From JAXGTD01 sp040775095 (GTDB lineage Bacteria; Pseudomonadota; Gammaproteobacteria; Chromatiales; Chromatiaceae): 24,506 nt of DNA. The stretch lies in the NCBI GenBank assembly GCA_040775095.1, contig JAXGTD010000054.1, forward strand, positions 1-24,506. The letters run 5' to 3'. Under the pieces are notes generated by a model, which was given only the letters and a program-made list of their open reading frames with translations, searched no databases and was not told the DNA's origin. The translations under genes were made by a program, and so were the position numbers. Of the stretch, positions 8,880 through 16,493 are shown in pieces (position 1 is the stretch's first letter; each line of letters starts with the position of its first letter).

Positions 8880-9146
8880 TCAGGCGCCGCTGCTGGCCGC
8901 CGACCCATGTGTGTGGTGTCCGTGCGAGCGCCCGTGGTGGCAGTGGCGGCGCATGCAGGCGACCACATAGTGCACCAGCGTGCCTTCAACGGCCACGAAG
9001 GCCCCCACGGTGCCAACCATCTGCACCGTCTCGCCCAACTGCGCGAACCCGAGCGTGAGCCAGGTCATGAACGCAATGACGCCGGCAATAACGCTCACCA
9101 TCATGAACGGCCAAGGGGTACGGCGGCAATCGGCGCAAAGTTTCAT
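8880..9146 (-). CDS. small membrane protein with CxxC head and His-rich tail
   Basis: This 88-residue protein starts at ATG 9146, with GAGG about 12 nt upstream. It opens with a CxxC pair (C4, C7), then two hydrophobic segments at about 13-35 and 41-63, then a tail with C64, C69 and seven histidines between residues 68 and 80. Arginines flank both membrane segments on the same side, so both termini should face the cytoplasm, bringing the two Cys pairs and the His cluster together. That arrangement suggests metal binding, which is inference. The alternation of membrane and polar parts, and a start placed right at the CxxC, argue that this is a real gene. I do not know a characterised homologue. 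It lies convergent to tsaB. Confidence 0.7.
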   Translation of the reverse strand: MKLCADCRRTPWPFMMVSVIAGVIAFMTWLTLGFAQLGETVQMVGTVGAFVAVEGTLVHYVVACMRRHCHHGRSHGHHTHGSAASSGA

Positions 9147-9459
9147 GATGAGCAATGACCTCGCTGTGGTGAAAGGGCGACGGGTCGGCAACGCTGGGTT
9201 TTAGTGTTCGATGAACTACCGATAAAGCATAACGCATTTTTTTGCGATCCGGTATTGTCGTCGTGTCCCGATCTCAGAATTGCCCGCGGGCAAGGTTGCA
9301 AGCCGCGCGCGCTCGCCGGTCCATCCACTAAGCCCTACAATCGATAAGTATAGGTCCGTCCACCGCTCTTCGGCGCGATACCGCTGCCACGCTCGCCCGC
9401 CGCATCCCACGGGCCCGCTCCCCGCCCCCCCGCGCCTGTTGCCCATCCTGGTACCGCCC
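9147..9459. other. intergenic region with AT-rich core
   Basis: These 313 bp separate the small membrane protein gene (minus) from the ferritin-like gene (plus) and should hold both promoters. An AT-rich core at 9221-9260 includes TATGCT on the minus strand, a possible -10, but no matching -35 is seen. A second AT-rich spot is at 9336-9352. The plus frame is open upstream of 9460 but its sequence is low-complexity Arg/Pro, so I treat it as non-coding. Confidence 0.35.
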
Positions 9460-10296
9460 ATGAACATCCAACTCCAGTGGCCAGCACCCGACTTGATCTC
9501 CAGCGCGGCGTACTGCCTCGCGGAGCCCGACCCCGAACGCAAGGTACGCCTGACGCACGATGCGGCGCGACGCTGGCGGGCCGGCGAGCTGGCCCTCCGC
9601 GTCCCGCCCGGCTGGCGACCCGTCGATGAACCCGGACGACCGGAACACCCGAAGCTCGTCGCACCGCGTGAGCTGCCCGCCCGGGGCCTGGCCGATCTGC
9701 AGGCGCGCACCGCGCTGATCCACGCCGTGGCGCATATCGAGCTCAACGCGATCAACCTGGCCTGGGACGCCGTACAACGCTTTCCAACCATGCCGCCCGC
9801 GTACCATGCGGACTGGGTGCAGATCGCCGAAGAGGAGGCCTATCACTTCGGCCTGATGCGTGAACGACTGCAGGCCCTCGGCCGCGACTATGGCGATTTT
9901 CCGGCCCATGACGGGCTCTGGACCATGGCCAGGCGCACTGCGGCGGATCCCCTCGAGCGTATGGCCCTGGTTCCGCGTGTGCTCGAGGCGCGCGGGCTCG
10001 ACGTGACGCCGGGTATGATCGAGCGCTTCCGCGCCGCCGGTGACGGCGACACCGCCGAGCGGCTCGGGATCATCCTGCGCGACGAGGTCGGCCACGTGGC
10101 CGCTGGCAGCCGCTGGTTCCGCTATCTGTGCGCCGAACGCGGCCTGGAACCACACGAGACCTATCTCGCGCTGATGAAGCAGCACCTGCGCGGCCGGATA
10201 CAGGGTCCGCTCAATCTGGCCGACCGGCGCCGCGCGGGCTTCGATGACACCGAGTTGGAGGTGCTGCAGGGGATGTGCGGGCAAGGCAAGGCCTGA
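9460..10296 (+). CDS. ferritin-like domain protein, DUF455/COG2833
   Basis: This 278-residue protein belongs to the COG2833 (DUF455) ferritin-like family of unknown function. Carboxylate/histidine pairs typical of a four-helix di-iron or di-manganese site are visible: the helix HAVAHIELNAINLAWDAV, then EEEAYHFGLMRERL, then RDEVGHVAAGSRWF near the end. The open frame extends to 9280, but ATG 9460 is chosen because MNIQLQWPAPDL begins the conserved region and the upstream translation is low-complexity. There is no strong Shine-Dalgarno. The gene is monocistronic and convergent with lpxH; a CTCGGG/CCCGAG hairpin lies just after the stop (10304-10328) but lacks a T-run. The substrate is not known for this family, so an oxygenase or hydroxylase role is only a guess from the fold. 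Confidence 0.85.
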   Translation: MNIQLQWPAPDLISSAAYCLAEPDPERKVRLTHDAARRWRAGELALRVPPGWRPVDEPGRPEHPKLVAPRELPARGLADLQARTALIHAVAHIELNAINLAWDAVQRFPTMPPAYHADWVQIAEEEAYHFGLMRERLQALGRDYGDFPAHDGLWTMARRTAADPLERMALVPRVLEARGLDVTPGMIERFRAAGDGDTAERLGIILRDEVGHVAAGSRWFRYLCAERGLEPHETYLALMKQHLRGRIQGPLNLADRRRAGFDDTELEVLQGMCGQGKA

Positions 10297-10366
10297 CCCC
10301 CGCCTCGGGCCGGGCACTCGAACCCGAGAGCATCGCCGCTGAGATTCGGCGGGCCCGCACCGCGGC

Positions 10367-11098
10367 TCAGCGCGGCAGCGTCAGCGGCTCGCGGCGCCAG
10401 ACCCCACAGGCATGGGACAGCACCTCGCCCCGATCGTCGTGCCACTGCGCGAGCACCCGCCGGGTCGCCTCCAGGCCATCGATGAGCAACGCGTGATCCG
10501 CGGGCCGGTGCGTGTGGCCATGCACCAGTTCGGAGACCTTGGCCGCGCGCATACGGCGCGCGACCTCCCGCGAATTCACGTCCATGATGTCGGCGCTCTT
10601 CGCCGCATTTGCGGCACCGCTTCGTTGCCGGTAATCGGCCGCGATCTCACGACGCCGCTGCAGCGGCCTCCAAAGAAAGAGTTGTCGGACCAGTGGGTTG
10701 CGGACCTTGCGCCGAAAGCGTTGGTATGCGATGTCGTCGGTGCAGAGGAGATCACCGTGCATCAGCAGCACTGGTGTTCCATCGAGATCGATCCGGCACG
10801 GATCGGGGAGCAATGCACATCCACTGGCGCGGGCAAAGCGACGCCCGAGCAGGAAGTCGCGGTTCCCGCGCATCAGTGCGCAAGCCGTGCCGTTGTCGAC
10901 CAGCCGGCGCAGCCCCGCGATCACGGCGGCATGGGTCGGGGTGTCGTCGTCGTCCCCGATCCAGGCGTCGAACAGGTCACCGAGAATGAACAACCGGGCG
11001 GCCGCCCGCGCCCGATGGGCGAGGAACCACAGGAACAGATCGACCGTGGCTGGACGCTCTGGCGCCAGATGCAGGTCAGAGATGAACAGGGTCTCCAC
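10367..11098 (-). CDS. lpxH: UDP-2,3-diacylglucosamine diphosphatase LpxH
   Basis: This 243-residue calcineurin-like phosphoesterase hydrolyses UDP-2,3-diacylglucosamine to lipid X and UMP in lipid A synthesis at the inner-membrane surface. All metal-site motifs are present: SDLHL (D8, H10), GDLFDAWIGDDD (D41), GNRDFLLGRRFA, MHGD-LLCTDD and HGHTHRPA. IMDVN, diagnostic of LpxH, is also present. The frame is open further upstream, but GTG 11098 aligns with the E. coli start (MATLFIADLHL) and the preceding 24 codons are low-complexity. It follows ppiB on the same strand with a 96-bp gap, the same ppiB-lpxH order opposite cysS that E. coli has. Confidence 0.94.
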   Translation of the reverse strand: METLFISDLHLAPERPATVDLFLWFLAHRARAAARLFILGDLFDAWIGDDDDTPTHAAVIAGLRRLVDNGTACALMRGNRDFLLGRRFARASGCALLPDPCRIDLDGTPVLLMHGDLLCTDDIAYQRFRRKVRNPLVRQLFLWRPLQRRREIAADYRQRSGAANAAKSADIMDVNSREVARRMRAAKVSELVHGHTHRPADHALLIDGLEATRRVLAQWHDDRGEVLSHACGVWRREPLTLPR

Positions 11099-11194
11099 GC
11101 GCGCGGACCCTGAGGCGGGCCGCGGCGAGGGCAGCGCGGTTGCGTCCCCGCCAGCCCCGTTTCGGTCCACCGGACCGAATTCCCAACGGGCCCC

Positions 11195-11683
11195 TCAGCC
11201 GATGATCTCGGCCTTTTGGATCACGACGTCCTCCATCGGCACGTCCTGGTGGCCATGACGGCTACCGGTGCTCACGCCCTTGATCGCATCGACCACGTCC
11301 ATGCCCTCGGCGACACGGCCGAACACGCAATAACCCCAACCGTCCTGCCCCGGATAGTCCAGGAAGCCGTTGTCGGAGACGTTGATGAAGAACTGCGACG
11401 AGGCCGAATGCGGGTCCATCGTCCGCGCCATCGCCAGGGAACCGACAACGTTCTTCAGCCCATTGTTGGCCTCGTTCTCGATCGGTGCGCGGGTCGGCTT
11501 GGGCGAGAAATCAGGGTTCATGCCGCCGCCCTGGATCATAAAGCCGCTGATAACGCGGTGGAACAGCGTGCCGTCGTAATGGCCGTCGCGCACATATTGC
11601 TCGAAGTTGGCACTGGTCACCGGCGCCTTGTCGTAGTCCAGCTCGACGAGGATGTCGCCGTGGTTCGTGGTGAGCTTGATCAT
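11195..11683 (-). CDS. ppiB: peptidyl-prolyl cis-trans isomerase B (cyclophilin)
   Basis: This 162-residue cytoplasmic cyclophilin catalyses proline isomerisation during protein folding. The active-site word FHRVISGFMIQGG contains the catalytic arginine R43, and SASSQFFINVSDNGFLD forms the other side of the pocket. ATG 11683 is chosen because MIKLTTNHGDI matches the family start and ACGAGA precedes it at a fair distance; the longer open frame runs into the cysS promoter region. It lacks a signal peptide, so it is the cytoplasmic form. It is divergent from cysS and upstream of lpxH. Confidence 0.95.
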   Translation of the reverse strand: MIKLTTNHGDILVELDYDKAPVTSANFEQYVRDGHYDGTLFHRVISGFMIQGGGMNPDFSPKPTRAPIENEANNGLKNVVGSLAMARTMDPHSASSQFFINVSDNGFLDYPGQDGWGYCVFGRVAEGMDVVDAIKGVSTGSRHGHQDVPMEDVVIQKAEIIG

Positions 11684-11777
11684 GTTGAATTCTCGTTGCG
11701 TCTTGGCCCAAGCGGCCGTGTCGTTTTTTTCAAAATCGCTCGATGCGCAATCATGCACCGTTCGGGCGCTTATGCTA

Positions 11778-11804
11778 CGGGTTTCTGCCCGTCGAAAAAA
11801 CCCG
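11778..11804. repeat. inverted repeat between ppiB and cysS
   Basis: CGGGTTT at 11778-11784 and AAACCCG at 11798-11804 form a perfect 7-bp inverted repeat with a 13-nt spacer. Two shorter stems, ACGGG/CCCGT and CGTCG/CGACG, overlap it, so alternative hairpins are possible. It sits in the shared 201-bp regulatory region of two divergent genes. Function unknown; the half-sites match the core of the REP at 19470-19498. Confidence 0.5.
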
Positions 11805-11884
11805 ACGACCGAAGCCGGTTTCGACCAGCCATGCAGCTTTGCTACCATCCGCGGCAGTTTTCAGCTGCAGTTGTCCCGACGCAC

Positions 11885-13270
11885 ATGCTCCATATCTACA
11901 ACAGCCTCACACGCCGCAAGGACCCTTTCACTCCCATCGAGCCAGGCAAGGTCCGCATGTATGTCTGCGGCATGACCGTCTACGATTACTGCCACCTGGG
12001 CCACGCCCGCGTGATGGTGGTGTTCGACATCGTCTACCGCTACCTGCGCCACGCCGGTTTCGAGGTGGACTACATCCGCAATATCACCGACGTCGACGAC
12101 AAGATCATCCAGCGCGCCAACGACAACGGCGAGCCGCTCGCCGACCTCACCGACCGGTTTATTGCCGCGATGCGCGAGGACGCCACCGCGCTGGGCGTGC
12201 TGCCGCCAACCGACGAGCCTCGGGCGACCGCGCACATCGCCGAGATCCTCGCCATGATCGAGGCATTGATCGCCAAGGACCATGCCTACGCCACCGACAA
12301 CGGCGACGTCTACTACGCCGTCGCCAGCTTCCCCGGCTACGGCAAGCTCTCGGGCAAGGACCCGCAGGATCTGCGCGCCGGCGCGCGCGTGGAGGTCGGC
12401 GAGATCAAGCGCGACCCGCTCGACTTCGCGCTGTGGAAGTCCGCGAAGCCCGGCGAGCCGGCCTGGAGCTCGCCCTGGGGGCCAGGCCGGCCCGGCTGGC
12501 ATATCGAGTGTTCCGCGATGTCCACCTGCCGCCTCGGCAATCACTTCGACATCCATGGGGGTGGCGCGGACCTGCAGTTCCCCCACCACGAGAACGAGAT
12601 CGCGCAGTCGGAGGGCGCCACGGGCGAGCCCTTCGTCAACGTTTGGATGCACAACGGCTTCGTGCGGGTGAATGAGGAGAAGATGTCCAAGTCTCTGGGC
12701 AATTTCTTCACCGTGCGTGAGATCCTTGCACGCTATCGACCCGAGGAGATCCGCTATTTCATCCTCACCAGCCATTACCGCAGTCCGCTGAACTACGACG
12801 ACGAGCACCTCGACAATGCCCGCGGCGCCCTGACGCGGCTCTACACTGGGCTGCGTGGGCTACCGACGTCGGCGCATCCGGCAAGCGGCGGAGACTATCG
12901 CTCGCGTTTTCTCGCCGCGATGGACGACGACTTCAACACCCCGGAGGCGCTGGCCGTGCTGTTCGACCTGGTGCGCGAGATCAACCGGGTGCGGCAGGAC
13001 GATCCGGCGGCCGCCGCCGGTCTGGGCGCGACGCTGCGCGACCTCGGTGGCGTGCTCGGATTGCTGCAGGACGACCCCGAGGGCTGGCTGCGCGGTGACG
13101 CGACGGCAGACGGGCTTAGCGACGCGGACATCGAGGCACTGATCCGGCGTCGCACCGAGGCCCGCCAGGCCAAGGACTGGGCCGAGGCCGATCGCGTGCG
13201 CGACGAGCTCCAGGCCGCTGGCATCGTGCTCGAGGACGGCGCGGGCGCCACCACCTGGCGGCGCGGCTGA
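11885..13270 (+). CDS. cysS: cysteinyl-tRNA synthetase
   Basis: This 461-residue class I aminoacyl-tRNA synthetase charges tRNA-Cys and has the same length as the E. coli enzyme. The zinc ligand C28 lies in MYVCGMTVYD. The HIGH-type motif is H37-L-G-H40, the second zinc-site region is ECSAMSTCRLGNHFDIHGGG, with PHHENEIAQSE following. KMSKS is at 266-270. The C-terminal anticodon region ends in WAEADRVRDELQAAGIVLEDG, the usual family ending. ATG 11885 gives the family start MLHIYNSLTRRK; the open frame upstream crosses the antisense ppiB gene and is not coding. A weak promoter (TCGACC 11821-11826, TACCAT 11843-11848) precedes it. It converges on folD. Confidence 0.97.
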   Translation: MLHIYNSLTRRKDPFTPIEPGKVRMYVCGMTVYDYCHLGHARVMVVFDIVYRYLRHAGFEVDYIRNITDVDDKIIQRANDNGEPLADLTDRFIAAMREDATALGVLPPTDEPRATAHIAEILAMIEALIAKDHAYATDNGDVYYAVASFPGYGKLSGKDPQDLRAGARVEVGEIKRDPLDFALWKSAKPGEPAWSSPWGPGRPGWHIECSAMSTCRLGNHFDIHGGGADLQFPHHENEIAQSEGATGEPFVNVWMHNGFVRVNEEKMSKSLGNFFTVREILARYRPEEIRYFILTSHYRSPLNYDDEHLDNARGALTRLYTGLRGLPTSAHPASGGDYRSRFLAAMDDDFNTPEALAVLFDLVREINRVRQDDPAAAAGLGATLRDLGGVLGLLQDDPEGWLRGDATADGLSDADIEALIRRRTEARQAKDWAEADRVRDELQAAGIVLEDGAGATTWRRG

Positions 13271-13320
13271 CACCGCGGTCGGGAACAGATCGCCCGCCGG
13301 GCCACGGGCCGGCCCCCGCG

Positions 13321-14223
13321 CTAGACACCGCCGCGGGGGTTGGCGCCGGGTGAGCCGGACCCGGCTCCGGCGGCCACGTGCAGCCGCGCGGCCTGCAGCG
13401 TGTTTTCGAGCAGACTCGCGATGGTCATCGGGCCAACCCCGCCGGGCACCGGCGTGATCCATCCGGCGCGCGCGCTTGCCGCCTCGAAATCGACATCGCC
13501 ACACAGCTTGCCATTGGCGTCGCGGTTCATCCCCACATCGACGACGATCGCGCCAGGCTTTATCCAATCACCGGGGACATAACCGGCGCGACCGATCGCC
13601 ACCACCAGCACGTCGGCCCCGCGCGCCTTGGCCGCCAGATCCCGGGTCCTGCTGTGGCAGACGGTGATGGTGCAGCGCGCCGCGAGCAGCTCCAGGGCCA
13701 TCGGCCGACCGACGATATTCGATTGGCCGATCACCAACGCGTCGAGCCCCTCCAACGATTGACCGGTGCGCGCGAGCAGCGTCATGACCCCCTTTGGCGT
13801 ACAGGGCCGCAATAACGGCATGCGCAGCGACAGCCGCCCGACGTTATACGGGTGGAACCCATCCACGTCCTTGGTCGGAAGGATGCGCTCGATCACCGCC
13901 TCGGCGTCGATCTGCGGCGGCAGCGGCAGCTGGACCAGGATGCCGTCGATCGCCGGATCGCCATTGAGCCGATCGATCGTGGCCATCAGCTCGCCCTGCG
14001 TGACGGTCGCCGGCAGATCGAAGCTCTCGGAGTGAAACAGGACCTCCTCGCAGGCCTTACGCTTGTTTCGCACATACACCTGCGAGGCCGGATTCTCTCC
14101 CACCAGCACCACCGCCAGTCCGGGTGCCCGCCCGCCCGCGGCGAGCATCTGTTCCACACGCTGCTTGATCCCCGCGCGAACATCCGCTGCAATCGCCTTG
14201 CCATCGAGGATCTGTGCACTCAT
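13321..14223 (-). CDS. folD: bifunctional methylenetetrahydrofolate dehydrogenase / cyclohydrolase FolD
   Basis: This 300-residue enzyme interconverts 5,10-methylene-, 5,10-methenyl- and 10-formyl-tetrahydrofolate using NADP. The catalytic residues Y50, K54 (in YVRNKRKAC), Q98 (in GILVQLPLP) and D121 (in KDVDGFH) have the usual numbering. The nucleotide site contains VIGQSNIVGRPMALELL, and PVPGGVGPMTIASLLENT is the late signature. ATG 14223 matches the family start. The C-terminus carries a Gly/Ser/Pro extension of about 15 residues beyond the conserved end. The stop is TAG. It is transcribed towards cysS, with a 50-bp gap of GC-rich inverted sequence between them. Confidence 0.96.
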   Translation of the reverse strand: MSAQILDGKAIAADVRAGIKQRVEQMLAAGGRAPGLAVVLVGENPASQVYVRNKRKACEEVLFHSESFDLPATVTQGELMATIDRLNGDPAIDGILVQLPLPPQIDAEAVIERILPTKDVDGFHPYNVGRLSLRMPLLRPCTPKGVMTLLARTGQSLEGLDALVIGQSNIVGRPMALELLAARCTITVCHSRTRDLAAKARGADVLVVAIGRAGYVPGDWIKPGAIVVDVGMNRDANGKLCGDVDFEAASARAGWITPVPGGVGPMTIASLLENTLQAARLHVAAGAGSGSPGANPRGGV

Positions 14224-14346
14224 CGCCGCTGTCTCCCGGGGTCTTCGCCTGAGGTGGTGGAAGCAATCGAGCCGGCAATGTTAACCGCCGGGCAGCGCGT
14301 TGCAACCACGAGGGCCCGGGAAATGCGGCCCCGCGCGCATCGGGCC

Positions 14347-14375
14347 TTGACGACGGTTACCTGGATACGTATCCT
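14347..14375 (+). promoter_or_regulatory. sigma70 promoter of the tRNA operon
   Basis: TTGACG (14347-14352) and TATCCT (14370-14375) are separated by exactly 17 bp, matching 5/6 and 4/6 of consensus. Transcription should start near 14382, about 28 nt before tRNA-Pro. A GC-rich discriminator follows the -10, as is common for stringently controlled stable-RNA promoters. Confidence 0.75.
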
Positions 14376-14409
14376 TCCGGGTCTTCGGTTTTGAGCCCGC
14401 ACCGAAACG

Positions 14410-14486
14410 CGGGGTATAGCGCAGTCTGGTAGCGCGCCTGCTTTGGGAGCAGGATGTCGGGGGTTCGAATCCCTCTACCCCGACCA
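14410..14486 (+). tRNA. tRNA-Pro(TGG)
   Basis: The acceptor CGGGGTA pairs with TACCCCG, then discriminator A and encoded CCA. The anticodon stem CCTGC/GCAGG encloses TTTGGGA, giving TGG. It is the first gene of the four-tRNA operon. Confidence 0.96.
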
Positions 14487-14538
14487 GATGCCAGATCGTA
14501 TGCCGGCCGAAACGACGGTCGCAGGCCCGACGCATCAT

Positions 14539-14615
<77 letters not shown>

Positions 14616-14696
14616 AGCCCAAAGCTCGCCGGCCCGGTTGCGCGGGCAGACGCGCACCGCGAGGGATTGCCGCAAGGGACTAGGGACATTGACAAT

Positions 14697-14773
14697 GGCG
14701 GACGTAGCTCAGTTGGTAGAGCACCTGGTTGTGGCCTAGGTGGTCGTGGGTTCGATCCCCATCGTTCGCCCCA
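14697..14773 (+). tRNA. tRNA-His(GTG)
   Basis: The extra G-1 (14697), the identity element of tRNA-His, faces discriminator C at 14770. The acceptor GCGGACG pairs with CGTTCGC, and CCA is encoded. The anticodon stem CCTGG/CTAGG with one G-U pair encloses TTGTGGC, giving GTG. Confidence 0.95.
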
Positions 14774-14833
14774 AAACAAAGCGCGGACCTAGCACGGCGG
14801 CGTGATCCGCTGGTCCGGCATCTCCCCAGACAG

Positions 14834-14909
14834 GGGCCGTTAGCTCAGCTGGTAGAGCAGGGGACTCTTAATCCCTTGGTCGAAGGTTCGAATCCTTCAC
14901 GGCCCACCA
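14834..14909 (+). tRNA. tRNA-Lys(CTT)
   Basis: The acceptor GGGCCGT pairs with ACGGCCC, discriminator A, encoded CCA. The anticodon stem GGGGA/TCCCT encloses CTCTTAA, giving CTT. It is last in the operon and marks the edge of the decayed accessory region. I see no duplicate of its 3' end downstream. Confidence 0.95.
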
Positions 14910-14917
14910 ATAAAATC

Positions 14918-14952
14918 AAGGGGATGCGAGAATTCGCATCCCCTTCTCTTTT
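14918..14952 (+). terminator. intrinsic terminator of the tRNA operon
   Basis: A perfect 12-bp stem, AAGGGGATGCGA with TCGCATCCCCTT, closes a GAAT loop and is followed by CTCTTTT. It begins 8 nt after the CCA of tRNA-Lys. Confidence 0.93.
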
Positions 14953-15057
14953 GCCCGCGGCATACTGTCGGCACACTCGGAAACAACAATTCACATCAAA
15001 TCCGCCTGTGCGTGCGCCAAGCATCGCGGACGCGGACCCGCCGTGCGCACTGTCGAA
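14953..15057. other. non-coding stretch between tRNA terminator and IS remnant
   Basis: About 105 bp with no recognisable gene or repeat. It joins the tRNA operon to the 3' break of the IS fragment, and may contain IS-derived sequence too decayed to recognise. Confidence 0.3.
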
Positions 15058-15265
15058 CCGCGCCGGATCTCCCGGGTCATCCTGGCGCTTGGGCCCACGC
15101 GTGGTCCCAAACAGACTCTCCGCCCGTTCCTGGATCTTCCGCTTCCACTGCCCGAGTTGCACCGGGTGCACGCCGTGCTCCTGCCCGATCTCGTGGACCC
15201 TCTTCACCCCTCGAATCGCTTCCAGGCTAACGCAGCTAGACAAAGTGTCCGCTGGGACTTGACCA
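15058..15265 (-). mobile_element. terminal fragment of an IS3-type insertion sequence
   Basis: Reading the minus strand, hsdR-like coding stops at 15266 and a new sequence begins TGGTCAAGTC at 15265, continuing to CGGACACTTTG at 15241. This resembles the terminal inverted repeat of IS3-family elements. From about 15228 the frame reads LEAIRGVKRVHEIGQEHG and then HPVQLGQWKRKIQERA, the helix-turn-helix of an OrfA transposase. The first 15 or so OrfA codons are missing between the terminus and LEAI, and similarity stops near 15058 after DDPGDPAR. No OrfB or second terminus is visible, so this is an inactive relic. The IS assignment rests on recognised OrfA text and the terminus; the exact group is not determined. 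Confidence 0.75.
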
Positions 15266-16493
15266 CTTCATCATCGCCCGGTGCAGCTTGCCGCTCTGGG
15301 TGCGGTGGCACTCGTCCACGAAGACGAAGACCTCGCTGACGGTCTGGCTGGGCTGGCCTTCCAGGTGCTTGATGAACGCGTCGAACTCATCGACGTCGCG
15401 GCGGCCGAGCTTGTGCACGAGGGAGCAGAGCAGGCGCGGCTTGGCCTGACCGACCTGGCTCATCAGGTCACTGCCGCTGGTGGTGCGCTTGATGGCCTCG
15501 CCGGCCTCGGTGAAGACGCGCTCGATCTGCCTCTGTCCAGCTCGTCGGGGTCGGTGGCGATGGCGACCCGGGCGTTGGGGTTGTGCTCCAGAATCCATCG
15601 GGCGAGCAGCACCATGACCAGGCTCTTGCCACTGCCCTGGGTGTGCCAGATGATGCCGCCCTGCCTCCGGCGCACAGACGCCTGCGCGGCCTTGATCCCG
15701 AAATACTGGTGCACGCGGGGGCAGCTTCTTGATGCCGCCGTCGAACAGCCCGAAGTCGTGGATCAGCTCCATCCGGCGGCGCTTCTCGCACAGCTTGAGC
15801 AGGTCCTTGTCCAGCTTGAAGCGGCTGTCGTCCGCCTCGTCCTTCCACCTCGTCCTCCTTCCACTTGAGGAACTGGTTCTCCGACGTTTCGATGGTGCCG
15901 TATTGCAGGCCCTCCGAAACGCTGCCGGCGAAGACGATCTGGACGGTGGCGAAGAACCAGGCGTCGAACTCCTGCTGGGGGTTGGAGAGCAGTTGCCGGA
16001 TGCCGTCACCGATGGACACCCGACTGTTCTTCAGCTCCAGCACACCGATGGCGATGCCGTTCACGTAGATCACGCCGTCCGGCCGCCGCTCGCCAGTGCT
16101 CCGATCAGCGGCCTTGAGCGTCACATCCTCGGCGATGGCGAAGTTGTTGCGCTCCGGCTCGCTCCAGTCGATGAGGTGGACGGTCTCCGTGACCTTGCCC
16201 GCCTCGATCTTCACCGGCACGCCGTAGCGCAGCAGGTTACAGACCGCCTGGTTGTTCCCGTAGAGGCCGCGGCTGTGGTTGTCCGCCTCGGTGCGCAGCC
16301 TGTACAGGGCCACGGCGATCTGGGCCCGGGTGTAGCCGCGCTTGCTCAACCAGGCCGAGAGCAGACCCTCATCGACTCTGCTGTCGCCGCCGCCGCGGTC
16401 GGTCCAATCGCTCAGCTAGCGGTAGCCCAGCTCGTCGCGGAACAGGGCGATGACGCGGTTCTGGGTGGCGCGCTCGGGTTGGTCGACGCTCAT
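15266..16493 (-). pseudogene. hsdR: type I restriction enzyme R subunit HsdR, broken and truncated
   Basis: The ATG at 16493 overlaps the DUF262 gene stop (ATGA). The reading begins MSVDQPERATQNRVIALF, then meets an in-frame TAG (16416-16418) where relatives have tyrosine in GYRYL. The N-terminal nuclease domain follows, with RPDGVIYVNGIAIGVLELK (the D..ExK core). An imperfect tandem duplication at 15835-15863 shifts the frame. An extra G in the run 15718-15722 shifts it again just before HQYFGIKAAQ. Walker A IIWHTQGSGKS is readable, then a third shift occurs near 15530-15536 before IERVFTEAGEAIKR. The DEAD-type box is VFVDECHRTQSGKLHRAM. Coding ends at the IS terminus at 15265/15266, so the rest of the helicase motor and the C-terminal domain are gone. 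It cannot function. Confidence 0.92.

Noticed and set aside
11216..11884. Long upstream extension of the cysS frame
   Set aside because: It crosses the antisense ppiB gene and the promoter region; the conserved CysS start at 11885 gives the normal 461-residue length.
16416..16418. Readthrough or recoding of TAG as an amino acid
   Set aside because: TAG serves as the ordinary stop of folD (13321-13323) and of the menE-like gene (22582-22584), and the amber-containing genes also carry frameshifts and deletions.
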